A DNA stretch of 64,000 nucleotides from Methylotenera_A sp046598525 (GCA_046598525.1 JBKJIJ010000013.1:62001-126000), one strand, 5' to 3'; positions 53,327 through 61,679 are shown, numbered from the stretch's first letter. Numbers and translations: made by a program. Notes: generated by a model from the sequence alone, not told the origin.

Positions 53327-54013
53327 ATGTCGTTAACAAAACGTTCAGTAGCAGAATTAATTGGTACATTTTGGTTGGTTTTAGGGGGATGTGGTAGCGC
53401 GGTTTTAGCAGCAGGAATTCCAGAATTAGGGCTTGGCTATTTAGGCGTTTCATTGGCTTTTGGCTTAACAGTAGTTACCATGGCTTACGCAATCGGCCAT
53501 ATTTCCGGCTGTCATTTAAACCCAGCGGTATCCATCGGCTTAGTGGCTGGTGGTCGTTTTAAAGCGGCAGAATTACCACACTACATTATTGCGCAAGTCA
53601 TCGGCGCGGTACTGGCTGCTTTACTAATCCGCACAATCGCCAGCGGCATGGAAGGCTACACAGGCGGTTTAGCTAGCAACGGTTTTGCTGAGCACTCACC
53701 ACACGGCTACAGCATGGTGGCAGCATTAATTACTGAAATCAGTATGACGGCCATGTTCTTATTTATCATTATGGGCGCTACGGATAAACGCGCACCAGCA
53801 GGCTTGGCGCCATTAGCCATCGGTTTTACACTGGCATTAATCCACATGATCAGCATCCCTGTGACCAATACATCGGTTAACCCAGCACGCAGCACAGGCC
53901 CAGCTTTATTAGAAGGCGGCATTGCGCTAGACCAATTATGGTTGTTCTGGCTTGCCCCAATTGTTGGCGCCGTAATTGGTGCAGTGGTTTATAACTTTGT
54001 GAATGAAGATTAA
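53327..54013 (+). CDS. aqpZ: aquaporin Z
   Basis: Water channel of 228 residues from the ATG at 53327, with AGG ten bases upstream; the in-frame GTG at 53315 carries the ribosome-binding site itself. Six membrane helices and the two NPA motifs HLNPAVS and SVNPARS are present. The His in ALIHMISIPVTN and the Arg after the second NPA give the narrow, water-selective filter of AqpZ rather than the glycerol channel GlpF. Confidence 0.93.
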   Translation: MSLTKRSVAELIGTFWLVLGGCGSAVLAAGIPELGLGYLGVSLAFGLTVVTMAYAIGHISGCHLNPAVSIGLVAGGRFKAAELPHYIIAQVIGAVLAALLIRTIASGMEGYTGGLASNGFAEHSPHGYSMVAALITEISMTAMFLFIIMGATDKRAPAGLAPLAIGFTLALIHMISIPVTNTSVNPARSTGPALLEGGIALDQLWLFWLAPIVGAVIGAVVYNFVNED

Positions 54014-54115
54014 TTAACACCTGATTAACACTGGCATTCTAAGCCTGAGATTTCACTTGGGCTTAGAAACTAAACTTTTCAATAACAACTAAAACCTTCT
54101 CAATTAATCACCCCT

Positions 54116-54264
54116 CGTCATTCCCGCGCAGGCGGGAATCCAGTTCAGGTGAGTCTTCTCAACACTTATTCTTTTTTACTCAGCGACCAAAAAATAGCTA
54201 CTAAAAGTTTTAGCGTAAACTAAGTCTGCAAATAAACTGGATTCCCGCCTACGCGGGAATGACG
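54116..54264. repeat. REPIN-like palindromic element, 149 bp
   Basis: CGTCATTCCCGCGCAGGCGG at the left, the inverted copy ending CGCGGGAATGACG at the right. Its right edge is about 30 bases before the rsuA-like start and overlaps its promoter. Confidence 0.9.
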
Positions 54265-54288
54265 GTTTTTGTGTTTTATTTGTATAAT
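54259..54288 (+). promoter_or_regulatory. rsuA-like promoter built on a repeat end
   Basis: ATGACG (54259-54264, last bases of the REPIN-like element) is 18 bases before TATAAT (54283-54288). The ATG of the gene begins 7 bases after TATAAT, so the transcript should be leaderless. Confidence 0.55.
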
Positions 54289-54294
54289 TGCCAC

Positions 54295-55029
54295 ATGGCT
54301 AAAAAACTCGATACAAAACGCACCTTAACGCTAGAAAAAATCTTGAGCAATCAAGGTTTTGGCACCCGCAAACAATGCCGCATTATGATTATTAATGGCG
54401 AAATCACCGTAAATGGTGCGCTGTGCGATGACCCTGATGCACAATTCGACCTTGAAAATTTAAGCTTTACGGTAAAAGATGAAGCATGGGATTACCGCGA
54501 AAAATCGTATTTAATGCTGCATAAACCCAGCAATTACGAATGCTCACACAAAACCCAGCACCACCCCACTATTTATAGTTTATTGCCGCATCCATTAGTA
54601 GTTCGCGATGTGCAATGTATTGGCAGGCTAGATGAAGATACCACTGGCTTGATACTGATTTCAGACGATGGCCAATTTATCCACCGCATGAGCTCACCCA
54701 AACACAAAGTACCCAAAATATACGAAGTGACCTGCAAACATGCCGTTAGCGATGAACAAATCGCGCATATTCTAAAAGGCGTACAGCTAATCGACGAAGA
54801 CGCCCCAATCGCTGCATTATCTTGTGAAAGAATTACTGAAAACGTGATTCACATGACTTTAGCCGAAGGCAAATACCACCAAGTAAAACGCATGGTGGCA
54901 GCCATTAGCAACCGTGTAGAGGCTTTAAAGCGTATCCAAATTGGCGAATTAAAATTGCCGGATGATTTAAAAGTGGGGGAATGGAAATGGTTGAGTGAAG
55001 CTGATATGCTGTTGCTGAGGGCAAAGTAA
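54295..55029 (+). CDS. RsuA-family 16S rRNA pseudouridine synthase
   Basis: Enzyme of 244 residues from the ATG at 54295; an in-frame ATG at 54259 lies in the repeat and is excluded. An N-terminal S4 RNA-binding domain (about 6-55, LEKILSNQGFGTRKQC) is followed by the catalytic domain with GRLDEDTTGLILIS (catalytic Asp near residue 110) and GKYHQVKRMVAA. It best fits RsuA, which makes pseudouridine 516 of 16S rRNA, rather than RluB/E/F. There is no ribosome-binding site; the message looks leaderless. Confidence 0.85.
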   Translation: MAKKLDTKRTLTLEKILSNQGFGTRKQCRIMIINGEITVNGALCDDPDAQFDLENLSFTVKDEAWDYREKSYLMLHKPSNYECSHKTQHHPTIYSLLPHPLVVRDVQCIGRLDEDTTGLILISDDGQFIHRMSSPKHKVPKIYEVTCKHAVSDEQIAHILKGVQLIDEDAPIAALSCERITENVIHMTLAEGKYHQVKRMVAAISNRVEALKRIQIGELKLPDDLKVGEWKWLSEADMLLLRAK

Positions 55030-55130
55030 ATATTATTTAGCGATTAATTGCTAACAAACATTCACCTATCATTTAAATATACTAGTGTATAATTAATTTA
55101 AGTGATAAAGCTTATATTGGAAACACTTTT

Positions 55131-55589
55131 ATGATTAATCTCAAATTTGAGTTAAACAATCAGCCAATGAGTGCAATCAAAAGCGGCACTCGTTCATTCG
55201 CTGCTTTTTCAGGCTTAGGTTCATTTGTTAACAAACGTTCGACAATGTGTTTGCCTACATTTGGTTCCATTCCTATCGGCACTTACTATATATTCGATCG
55301 CCAATCAGGTGGTTTACTCGGACCTTTGCGAGATTTGTTTAATGATCACAGCAACTGGTTTGCTTTGTACGCAATTGACGGAAAAATCGACGATCAGACA
55401 TACTGCAACAATGTAAAACGAGGCGCCTTTAGGATTCACCCAAAAGGATTCACTGGTAGAAGTAAGGGTTGTGTGGTTATAGATGATGCTTCGGACTATT
55501 TACACTTAAAAAATATTCTCAAAAGTTCGGCTCAGATCGAAATACCTAGCATTAAACTAAAAGCTTATGGCTGCTTGATTGTAAAATGA
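55131..55589 (+). CDS. DUF2778/Tlde1-like L,D-transpeptidase-fold protein
   Basis: Protein of 152 residues without signal peptide or membrane helix. The C-terminal half has the catalytic layout of DUF2778 (Tlde1) proteins: His103 in FRIHPKG, then GRSKGC with Ser111 and Cys114, a cysteine active site related to YkuD L,D-transpeptidases. GTYYIFDRQSGG and the WFALY segment also fit. Tlde1 of Salmonella is a type VI effector that cuts and exchanges peptidoglycan peptides in target cells; a similar activity is inferred, not shown. Its own promoter (TATAAT at 55088) precedes it. The next gene overlaps by four bases. Codon use is unlike the neighbours (GGA/GGT glycine, CGA/CGT). Confidence 0.7.
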   Translation: MINLKFELNNQPMSAIKSGTRSFAAFSGLGSFVNKRSTMCLPTFGSIPIGTYYIFDRQSGGLLGPLRDLFNDHSNWFALYAIDGKIDDQTYCNNVKRGAFRIHPKGFTGRSKGCVVIDDASDYLHLKNILKSSAQIEIPSIKLKAYGCLIVK

Positions 55590-55846
55590 AAATCGTTCGC
55601 TATGCTGCATTTAGCCTTTCTGCTCTACCCCTTACTTACCTACTAACCAATTGGTGGATAAATTCTAAATGGTCAGAAATTACTTGGACATGGCTAAATC
55701 AACTATTTCAACAAAATCTAGGGCTAGCTTCTGATATCGAGTTGATATTAACAATTGCTTGCTTCTTTGTAATTTCCCTCTTTATTTCATCACTTTTGTT
55801 TTGTGTATTTGAGCATGTGATTAAACGGGCGCGTCGTTCAAGTTAA
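55586..55846 (+). CDS. small two-helix membrane protein, candidate immunity partner
   Basis: Protein of 86 residues with two predicted membrane helices (about 5-24 and 50-75) and a basic C terminus (KRARRSS). The ATG overlaps the stop of the DUF2778 gene (ATGA), so the two are translated as a pair. I recognise no family. Position, size and membrane placement fit an immunity protein that shields periplasmic peptidoglycan from the Tlde1-like enzyme, but that is inference; immunity proteins usually need a periplasmic face, and the loop between the helices (about 25 residues, three Trp) could supply it. Confidence 0.6.
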   Translation: MKIVRYAAFSLSALPLTYLLTNWWINSKWSEITWTWLNQLFQQNLGLASDIELILTIACFFVISLFISSLLFCVFEHVIKRARRSS

Positions 55847-56062
55847 ACGTATGGTCAGCGTGATTAAACTGCGTATAAACATTTCTTTTGCCCTTGTTTT
55901 GTGTGTTTTTTCTCTTTTTAAGTTTTCCCCCGTATAATAGGTTCACCCTGCAAAAACCAATCTGTGCAGCGGCCACATTTTTATTTCCCCTATATTTGTT
56001 TGTCTTGATTGGTGTTGTTAACAATAACAACAGGCCAACTTTAGTTTTTTGAAAGTTTTACT

Positions 56063-57463
56063 TTGTCTATTGAAACAACCCCTACCCTTAACTTTAACCA
56101 GTTAGGCTTAGCCGAACCCATTCTGCGCGCGATTGCGGACGCAGGTTATACCACCCCAACCCCTATTCAGTCCAAAGCGATTCCTGTTGTGTTAGACGGC
56201 GGCGATTTGCTGGCTGGCGCGCAAACAGGTACTGGCAAAACGGCTGGTTTTACTTTGCCTTTGCTGCATTTATTGCACAGCAAACCTAAGCAAAATAAGG
56301 CAGGCCAACCGCGCTGCTTAATGCTAACGCCAACGCGCGAGTTAGCCGCACAGATTGAAGAATCGGTTAAAACGTATGGCAAATACTTACAATTAAAATC
56401 ATTTGTGGTGTTTGGCGGCGTAAATATTAATCCGCAGATTAATCGCTTATCTAAGCCAATCGATATTTTGGTGGCAACGCCTGGCCGTTTATTGGATTTA
56501 GCCAATCAGCGCAAAGTGGATTTATCGGCAGTGGAATTTTTAGTGCTAGATGAAGCCGATCGTATGCTGGATATGGGTTTTATTCGCGACATTAAAAAGC
56601 TACTGGCGATGTTGCCAAAAAAGCGTCAAAACTTGTTATTTTCGGCGACGTTTTCAGACGAAATCAAGCAATTAGCCGATGGTTTATTGCATAAGCCTGG
56701 CTTTATTGAAGTAGCGCGTCGCAACACCGCATCTGAAATGGTTGAGCAAACTGTGCATTTGGTCAAGCAGGCGCATAAATCTAGCCTATTGAGCTATTTG
56801 ATTAAAACCAATAATTGGCAGCAAGTGTTGGTATTTACCCGTACTAAGCATGGCGCTAATCGCTTGGCTGAAAAGTTGATTAAAGATGGCATTCCTGCCG
56901 CGGCGATTCATGGCAACAAAAGCCAAAGTGCGCGTACAAAAGCATTAGCCGATTTTAAAAATGGCGATATTCCTGTTTTAGTGGCTACCGATATTGCCGC
57001 ACGTGGCTTGGATATTGACCAATTGCCGCAAGTGGTGAACTTTGAATTGCCCAATGTGCCAGAAGATTATGTGCATCGTATTGGCCGTACAGGCCGCGCG
57101 GGTAGTAGTGGCGCCGCTATTTCACTAGTGGATTTTGAAGAAGCGAAGTACTTAAAAGACATTGAAAAACTGATTAAGCGCGAGATTCCAAAAGTGGCAG
57201 TTGAAGGTTTTCAAGCACCAACGCATATAGAACCAGAAGCGCCGCGCGGGCCAAGAAATCAGCCGCCTAGGAATCAAGCACCAAGAAACCCAAAAAATCA
57301 GCAATCGAAAGCGAAACCAGCTAGCCGCCCACAAGCTAATGGCCAAAAGCCAGCGCAAGCCAAACCGCAAGGTCAAAGGCCAGCACAGCAAAAGCCTTTT
57401 CAAAATATGCAGCAACCAAACGGCAATCAAGCTGCGCATCATAGTGGCAATCGCGGCAAATAA
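56063..57463 (+). CDS. rhlE: DEAD-box RNA helicase RhlE
   Basis: Protein of 466 residues with a TTG start; no ATG lies upstream in frame and the protein begins in the family manner (LGLAEPILRAIADAGYTTPTPIQ). All DEAD-box motifs are present: AQTGTGKTAGF, PTRELAAQ, DEADRMLDMGF, SAT and HRIGRTGRAG. The C-terminal 85 residues are a low-complexity tail rich in Pro, Gln, Asn, Lys and Arg (NQPPRNQAPRNPKNQQ), as in RhlE proteins. The 5' region from a TATAAT at 55933 is about 118 bases long. It remodels rRNA and mRNA structure, often important in the cold. Confidence 0.92.
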   Translation: MSIETTPTLNFNQLGLAEPILRAIADAGYTTPTPIQSKAIPVVLDGGDLLAGAQTGTGKTAGFTLPLLHLLHSKPKQNKAGQPRCLMLTPTRELAAQIEESVKTYGKYLQLKSFVVFGGVNINPQINRLSKPIDILVATPGRLLDLANQRKVDLSAVEFLVLDEADRMLDMGFIRDIKKLLAMLPKKRQNLLFSATFSDEIKQLADGLLHKPGFIEVARRNTASEMVEQTVHLVKQAHKSSLLSYLIKTNNWQQVLVFTRTKHGANRLAEKLIKDGIPAAAIHGNKSQSARTKALADFKNGDIPVLVATDIAARGLDIDQLPQVVNFELPNVPEDYVHRIGRTGRAGSSGAAISLVDFEEAKYLKDIEKLIKREIPKVAVEGFQAPTHIEPEAPRGPRNQPPRNQAPRNPKNQQSKAKPASRPQANGQKPAQAKPQGQRPAQQKPFQNMQQPNGNQAAHHSGNRGK

Positions 57464-57472
57464 TTAAGCTAT

Positions 57473-57622
57473 CGTCATTGCGCTGAAGACGGGAATCTAA
57501 GTGAGGTTAAATAATTAGCAATTTGGCAATGGTTATAAAACCTTAAATTGTCAGGTGCTCAATTATTGCAAACAGTTATTAAGATGTTACTTGACTGGAT
57601 TCCAGCCTGCGCTGGAATGACG
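57473..57622. repeat. REPIN-like palindromic element, 150 bp
   Basis: Left hairpin CGTCATTGCGCTGAAGACGG is worn, right hairpin (ATTCCAGCCTGCGCTGGAAT, then GACG) intact. Lies between rhlE and the DUF188 gene. Confidence 0.85.
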
Positions 57623-57677
57623 ATATTGGAATTTTTTGATTCACAACGCAGCATGATATTGAGAGATGCTTTATAAA

Positions 57678-58145
57678 ATGAAAATTTGGGTGGATGCGGA
57701 CGCTTGTCCGGTGGTGATTAAAGAGATTCTGTATCGCTCTGCCATGCGCACGGGCGTTAGCACTACCTTAGTTGCCAACGCTTTTTTGCGCGTGCCGCCA
57801 TCAGCCAATATTTTTTCTATTCAAGTAGAAAAAGGCTTTGACGTAGCCGATAATTATATTGTGCAAGCGGTTGAAGTGGACGATTTAGTAATTACGGCGG
57901 ATATTCCACTAGCGGCGCAGGTAGTGGCAAAAGGCGCGCATGCGTTAAACCCGCGCGGTGAAATGTACACAAGCGCCAATATTGCAGAGCGCTTAGCCAT
58001 GCGCGATATGATGGATGAGTTGCGCAGCCAAGGTGCCGAAATTGGCGGCCCTGCGGCATTTAACCAAGCCGATAGGCAAAAGTTTGCAGCGGAACTAGAT
58101 CGATTTATTGCACGTCACATCAACAAGACTGCTAGCAAAACATAG
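57678..58145 (+). CDS. YaiI/YqxD-family (DUF188) protein
   Basis: Protein of 155 residues from the ATG at 57678; an ATG 12 bases upstream would add four unconserved residues. The start KIWVDADACPVVIKEILYRSA with its acidic pair is the family signature, and VITADIPLAAQVVAKGA and RDMMDELR follow. The fold is related to PIN-like nucleases, but no activity is established. Followed after 25 bases by the lipocalin gene, probably in the same transcript. Confidence 0.9.
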   Translation: MKIWVDADACPVVIKEILYRSAMRTGVSTTLVANAFLRVPPSANIFSIQVEKGFDVADNYIVQAVEVDDLVITADIPLAAQVVAKGAHALNPRGEMYTSANIAERLAMRDMMDELRSQGAEIGGPAAFNQADRQKFAAELDRFIARHINKTASKT

Positions 58146-58170
58146 CAAAAATTGAATAGGATTTAACTAC

Positions 58171-58743
58171 ATGCAAAAATGGTTATTAATGGTGTTAAGT
58201 TTAAGTTTACTCAGTTGTTCTGAGCAAATAGAGGGCTTAAAAGTGGTTCAGAATGTTGATTCTAATCAATATTTAGGCACGTGGTACGAAATTGCGCGGC
58301 TGGATCACAGCTTTGAGCGCGATTTGCAAAATGTGACAGCACAATATATTAAAAATGAAGATGGCACGATTAAAGTGATTAATCGTGGCTTTAACGTTAA
58401 AAAAAATGAGTGGAAAGAAGCGGAAGGCAAAGCGCGTTTTGTGGATGCTGCCAATGCCGATGGCACTTTTAGCGGCAAATTAGAGGTATCTTTTTTTGGC
58501 CCGTTTTACGCGCCCTACAATATCATTGAGCTAGATAAGCCTTATTACAATTACGTGATGGTTACTAGCGGCAAAGATTATCTGTGGATATTATCGCGCA
58601 CGCCGCAGCTGGACTACCCTATTAAGCAACAACTAATTGCGCAAGCAAAAGCGCTGGGTTTTGCCACAGAAAAACTGATCTACGTGCCGCAAACCACTGA
58701 AATTATTCATTACAAAGCTGGGCCACATATTGAAAAGCCATGA
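58171..58743 (+). CDS. blc: bacterial lipocalin lipoprotein Blc
   Basis: Outer-membrane lipocalin of 190 residues. The lipobox LSLLSC puts the lipidated Cys at residue 16. The lipocalin start GTWYEIARLDHSFERD near residue 34 and the closing DYLWILSRTPQL are diagnostic. Blc binds lysophospholipids and is induced by envelope stress and starvation; in E. coli its expression depends on the stationary-phase sigma factor. It fits the envelope-stress content of the following region. A strong terminator closes the transcript. Confidence 0.92.
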   Translation: MQKWLLMVLSLSLLSCSEQIEGLKVVQNVDSNQYLGTWYEIARLDHSFERDLQNVTAQYIKNEDGTIKVINRGFNVKKNEWKEAEGKARFVDAANADGTFSGKLEVSFFGPFYAPYNIIELDKPYYNYVMVTSGKDYLWILSRTPQLDYPIKQQLIAQAKALGFATEKLIYVPQTTEIIHYKAGPHIEKP

Positions 58744-58764
58744 GCGGCCCATCAATAGCTTAAG

Positions 58765-58803
58765 TAAAAAAGCCGCGCATCTTTCAATGCGCGGCTTTTT
58801 TTA
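58765..58803 (+). terminator. intrinsic terminator after blc
   Basis: AAAAAAGCCGCGCAT, loop CTTTCA, ATGCGCGGCTTTTTTT: a perfect ten-base stem, and usable from both sides. Confidence 0.9.
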
Positions 58804-58839
58804 TCTAGCTAAAACTTTTATCTGGTTAAAAACTAATAA

Positions 58840-59352
58840 TTAGCTTTTTACTACTAAACTATTTTTAACCATTTTAACGCCACCAATTTTAGAAGTAATG
58901 GCTTCTGCTTTTTGTTTTGACATTTCGTCAGCCACAAAACCGCTTAAAATCACTTCACCTTTGTAGGTTTTAACAGTAATGTCTGTGCTTTTTAAATCAC
59001 GTTCGGCTAACAATTCAGCTTTAATTTTAGTCGTGATCAAGCTATCTGAAGCAACTCTTTTTACGCGTGTTTGTTGATCTTCTGATTTATAGTTGGCGTA
59101 TTCATTATTGTCTAAAGTACCATCAGCATCAATATCGGCTTCAGCAAAATTAGCTTCTGTAAACAATTTGTCTTTGCTTGCTTCCATTTGGTTTAGCAAA
59201 GTATTTGAGTCAGCATCTAATTTTTTAAATTCACCTGCCAATGGTGCTTGTTCTTGTTTAGCATTATCTAATGCATGGGCTTGCATAGCGGTTGCGCCAA
59301 ATGCTAAAGCGATGATTAACGTAGCTGATTTTAAAGTGGTTGTTTTATTCAT
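58840..59352 (-). CDS. EF-hand plus BON-domain periplasmic stress protein, OsmY-like
   Basis: Protein of 170 residues from the ATG at 59352, with AGGAG seven bases upstream; an ATG eight codons earlier precedes that site. Signal peptide about 1-28 (MQAHA-LD). Two EF-hand-type calcium loops follow, LDADSNTLLNQME and DIDADGTLDNNEY, then one BON domain (about 100-170, DSLITTKIKAELLAERDLKS to VKMVKNSLVVKS). BON proteins such as OsmY act at the membrane in osmotic stress. The EF-hand/BON combination suggests calcium-dependent behaviour, an inference. A 9-base inverted repeat lies in the leader. Confidence 0.82.
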   Translation of the reverse strand: MNKTTTLKSATLIIALAFGATAMQAHALDNAKQEQAPLAGEFKKLDADSNTLLNQMEASKDKLFTEANFAEADIDADGTLDNNEYANYKSEDQQTRVKRVASDSLITTKIKAELLAERDLKSTDITVKTYKGEVILSGFVADEMSKQKAEAITSKIGGVKMVKNSLVVKS

Positions 59353-59379
59353 GGTGTAGCTCCTGTTGTTTATCAAAAA

Positions 59380-59406
59380 GCGAAATCAATCAGTGAGTGA
59401 TTTCGC
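59380..59406. promoter_or_regulatory. inverted repeat in the leader of the BON gene
   Basis: GCGAAATCA and TGATTTCGC, perfect nine-base arms with a nine-base centre, 28 bases before the start. It may be an operator or an RNA hairpin. Confidence 0.45.
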
Positions 59407-59501
59407 CATGGATGCATAATAATCACATGGCAAAATCAAAAAAGCCCAGTTTTGGCTGATTATGCTGTCAGATATAGACTACAAGAGTAAATATAATGGC
59501 T

Positions 59502-60974
59502 TTAAACGGCCGCCACATCTAAAGGAATTAAGGCGCGGATTAGCACACCTTTGCCAAGCTCACTTAGCATTTCAAAGCGGCCACCAATAGCTAACACGCG
59601 ATGGCGCATGCCAGACAAGCCATGAGTATTGCCATCTAGTGCGTTTAAATCAACGCCAATGCCGTCATCTTCAATTTCTAATTTCAAAAATTCGCTATCC
59701 ACCATAAAATCCACCGAAATTTCTGTGGCTTTGGCGTATTTATTGGCATTGTTTAAACTTTCTTGCACAATGCGGTACGCCACCAAGCTAATAGTTTCAT
59801 TTAATTTGGTGTTTTCATCCGGCAAATTAAGGCGCAATTTCCACTGATTGCGGTCAGCCGCATCGTTAATTAGCGATTGCAAAGCGGGCCAAAAACCAAA
59901 GGTTGATAACATAGAAGGATGCAGCTCTTGCACAATATGGCGCTGATATTGAATGCCTTGATCGACATAGCTGCTGGTTTTGCGCAATTTATCAATCACT
60001 TCGGTGCCAATTTCAGGCGCTAGCACTTTCATTTTTTTCATCACCCAAGCAATATCCATTTTGGTGGCGGTGAAAATTGAGCCCAGCTCATCGTGCAATT
60101 CGCGCGATAATTTTTGCCGTTCACGTTCTACATCGGCTTGATAATCTAAGGCAAGGCTGCGCAGCAATTTGGTTTGCTGTTGCAGCTTCTCTTCATAAAT
60201 GGCGTTTTCACGCAGCACGCGCTGTTGCAGCTCACTTTTAATGGCAATTTCGGCCAGCAATTGCTTGATGACCAACACAACCAGCCAAATAATAATTAAT
60301 GCACCGGCAAAAATTGAAATGCGCGCAATGGTAACGGTATCTAAGCGCTGTTTAATCTTGTCATCTAAATAATCGTTTTGTTTTTTAATCACGGTATCCA
60401 CAAAATCCATGAACTTCTTGGTTTCTACCAAGCCTTCATCCAAATTCACCACTTGCCTAGCCTCTCGGTATTTACCCGATTTAACCAAATTAAGCGTTAC
60501 TTTCATTTCGGCGGCTTTGGCTTCTAAACTGCCAGAAATCAACTTTACCCATTCGCGAATGACCAACTCATCTTCACCCTCGGTAGTGTGAATCACTAGC
60601 GCATCAATTTTGCGCAGATTTTCTCTGGCTTCATTTAAGGCATCGTTAAATGGTGCAATATAATCTTGCCGATTGGTATACAAATAGCCGCGTTGCGCGC
60701 TTTCGGCTTTATAAACTTTGGTTTTTAAATCATGCAAAATGACAATATTGCTTCTAATTTTAGCAATCACCACATCTTGGCGCGCAATCGATAGTATCCA
60801 ATTATCGCTATACATGACCGATATCATCGTAATCAGCAAAGCCACCGCCAGCATGGCAATGGTGCGTCCGCCTAAAAGCGTAATCAGCTTTTCAAACGCA
60901 AACCAACATTGATCAATGATTTTTTTGGTTTTAGTGATTGTTTTATTGGCTAAATTTTGTATATCGGCATTCAA
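59502..60974 (-). CDS. CHASE3 sensor histidine kinase (NarL-type partner)
   Basis: Membrane kinase of 490 residues: TM1 about 38-57, a periplasmic CHASE3-type helical sensor about 60-215 (VYKAESAQRGYLYTNR), TM2 about 218-238, a coiled linker, then a HisKA_3 domain with phospho-acceptor His294 in SRELHDELGSIFTATK and an ATPase domain (ESLNNANKYAKATEI, DDGIGVDLNALDGNTHGLSGMRHR). This type phosphorylates NarL-family regulators. The one at 62634-63266 is the natural partner, although it is 1.7 kb away and points the other way. The stimulus is unknown; CHASE3 sensors respond to extracellular or envelope signals. Confidence 0.88.
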   Translation of the reverse strand: MNADIQNLANKTITKTKKIIDQCWFAFEKLITLLGGRTIAMLAVALLITMISVMYSDNWILSIARQDVVIAKIRSNIVILHDLKTKVYKAESAQRGYLYTNRQDYIAPFNDALNEARENLRKIDALVIHTTEGEDELVIREWVKLISGSLEAKAAEMKVTLNLVKSGKYREARQVVNLDEGLVETKKFMDFVDTVIKKQNDYLDDKIKQRLDTVTIARISIFAGALIIIWLVVLVIKQLLAEIAIKSELQQRVLRENAIYEEKLQQQTKLLRSLALDYQADVERERQKLSRELHDELGSIFTATKMDIAWVMKKMKVLAPEIGTEVIDKLRKTSSYVDQGIQYQRHIVQELHPSMLSTFGFWPALQSLINDAADRNQWKLRLNLPDENTKLNETISLVAYRIVQESLNNANKYAKATEISVDFMVDSEFLKLEIEDDGIGVDLNALDGNTHGLSGMRHRVLAIGGRFEMLSELGKGVLIRALIPLDVAAV

Positions 60975-61114
60975 ATCGCGTCATCGCTTTCTTACATAAA
61001 AATCAGATTATAGCGTCTAAATCATTTGCTAGTGATGCATTACTATGCAAACAAATTTCAAGTATTTATTTAAACTATTTTTACTACTTATATTATCTTT
61101 AAAAGGAAAATCCC

Positions 61115-61288
61115 ATGCTTACCTATGCACTCATTTTTTTCGTTATTGCCGTTATCGCCGGCATGCTAGGCTTTAAAGGCGTAGAGTCTGGCGCATCCAA
61201 AATTGCCAAAATCTTCTTCTTTATCTTTATTATTTTGTCACTATTAGTAGTGGGCGCCACTGTGCTTGGCCTTAAATTAGCATTTTAA
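61115..61288 (+). CDS. DUF1328 (YtjA-like) small membrane protein A
   Basis: Protein of 57 residues that begins MLTYALIFFVIAVIAGMLGF and continues GVESGASKIAKIFFF. Two membrane helices are joined by a short Gly/Ser-containing loop. AAAGGA precedes the ATG. DUF1328 proteins are common in stress-inducible clusters; their biochemical role is unknown. The next gene encodes a paralogue. Confidence 0.88.
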   Translation: MLTYALIFFVIAVIAGMLGFKGVESGASKIAKIFFFIFIILSLLVVGATVLGLKLAF

Positions 61289-61424
61289 TTAGGCGCAACC
61301 CATGTCAGCGCTTTCCTACAATCTTTTCAGATAACGCTGGCTAAAGCTTGATAACACATTTGCTTATAGTGGCAACTGTGCATTTGTAATACTTATTAAT
61401 AACTCGTTTTGAAGGAGATTTGTG

Positions 61425-61583
61425 ATGCTGCATTACACCGTCGTATTTTTTGTTATTGCGATTATCGCCGCCGTATTTGGCTTCGGTGGCATCGCAAGTG
61501 GCGCAACTGAAATTGCAAAAATATTATTTTTTGTGTTTTTAATTGTGACCGTTATTTCATTCTTAATGGGCCGTAAAGGTTAG
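61425..61583 (+). CDS. DUF1328 (YtjA-like) small membrane protein B
   Basis: Protein of 52 residues, MLHYTVVFFVIAIIAAVFGF followed by GGIASGATEIAKILFF. Same two-helix plan as the gene 137 bases upstream and clearly its paralogue (shared ...ASGAxxIAKI...). The ribosome-binding site GAAGGAGA is strong. The large gap to its neighbour suggests its own promoter. Confidence 0.88.
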   Translation: MLHYTVVFFVIAIIAAVFGFGGIASGATEIAKILFFVFLIVTVISFLMGRKG

Positions 61584-61632
61584 TTTAACAATTAATTTTT
61601 ACCCATTTAATTTTCTCTATCGCTTAACCTAA

Positions 61633-61667
61633 TTGCACGTTTAATATAACTTGCACGATTAATATAA
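61633..61667. repeat. 18-bp direct repeat TTGCACG(T/A)TTAATATAA, two copies
   Basis: Units at 61633-61649 and 61651-61667 differ in one base. They lie just before the ribosome-binding site of the DUF883 gene; each unit contains a -35 like TTGCAC and a -10 like TAATAT. Confidence 0.6.
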
Positions 61668-61679
61668 AAGGAATTCACT

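Noticed and set aside
54259..54294. Upstream ATG as start of the rsuA-like gene
   Set aside because: It is within the palindromic element, would add 12 unconserved residues, and lies before the -10 hexamer.
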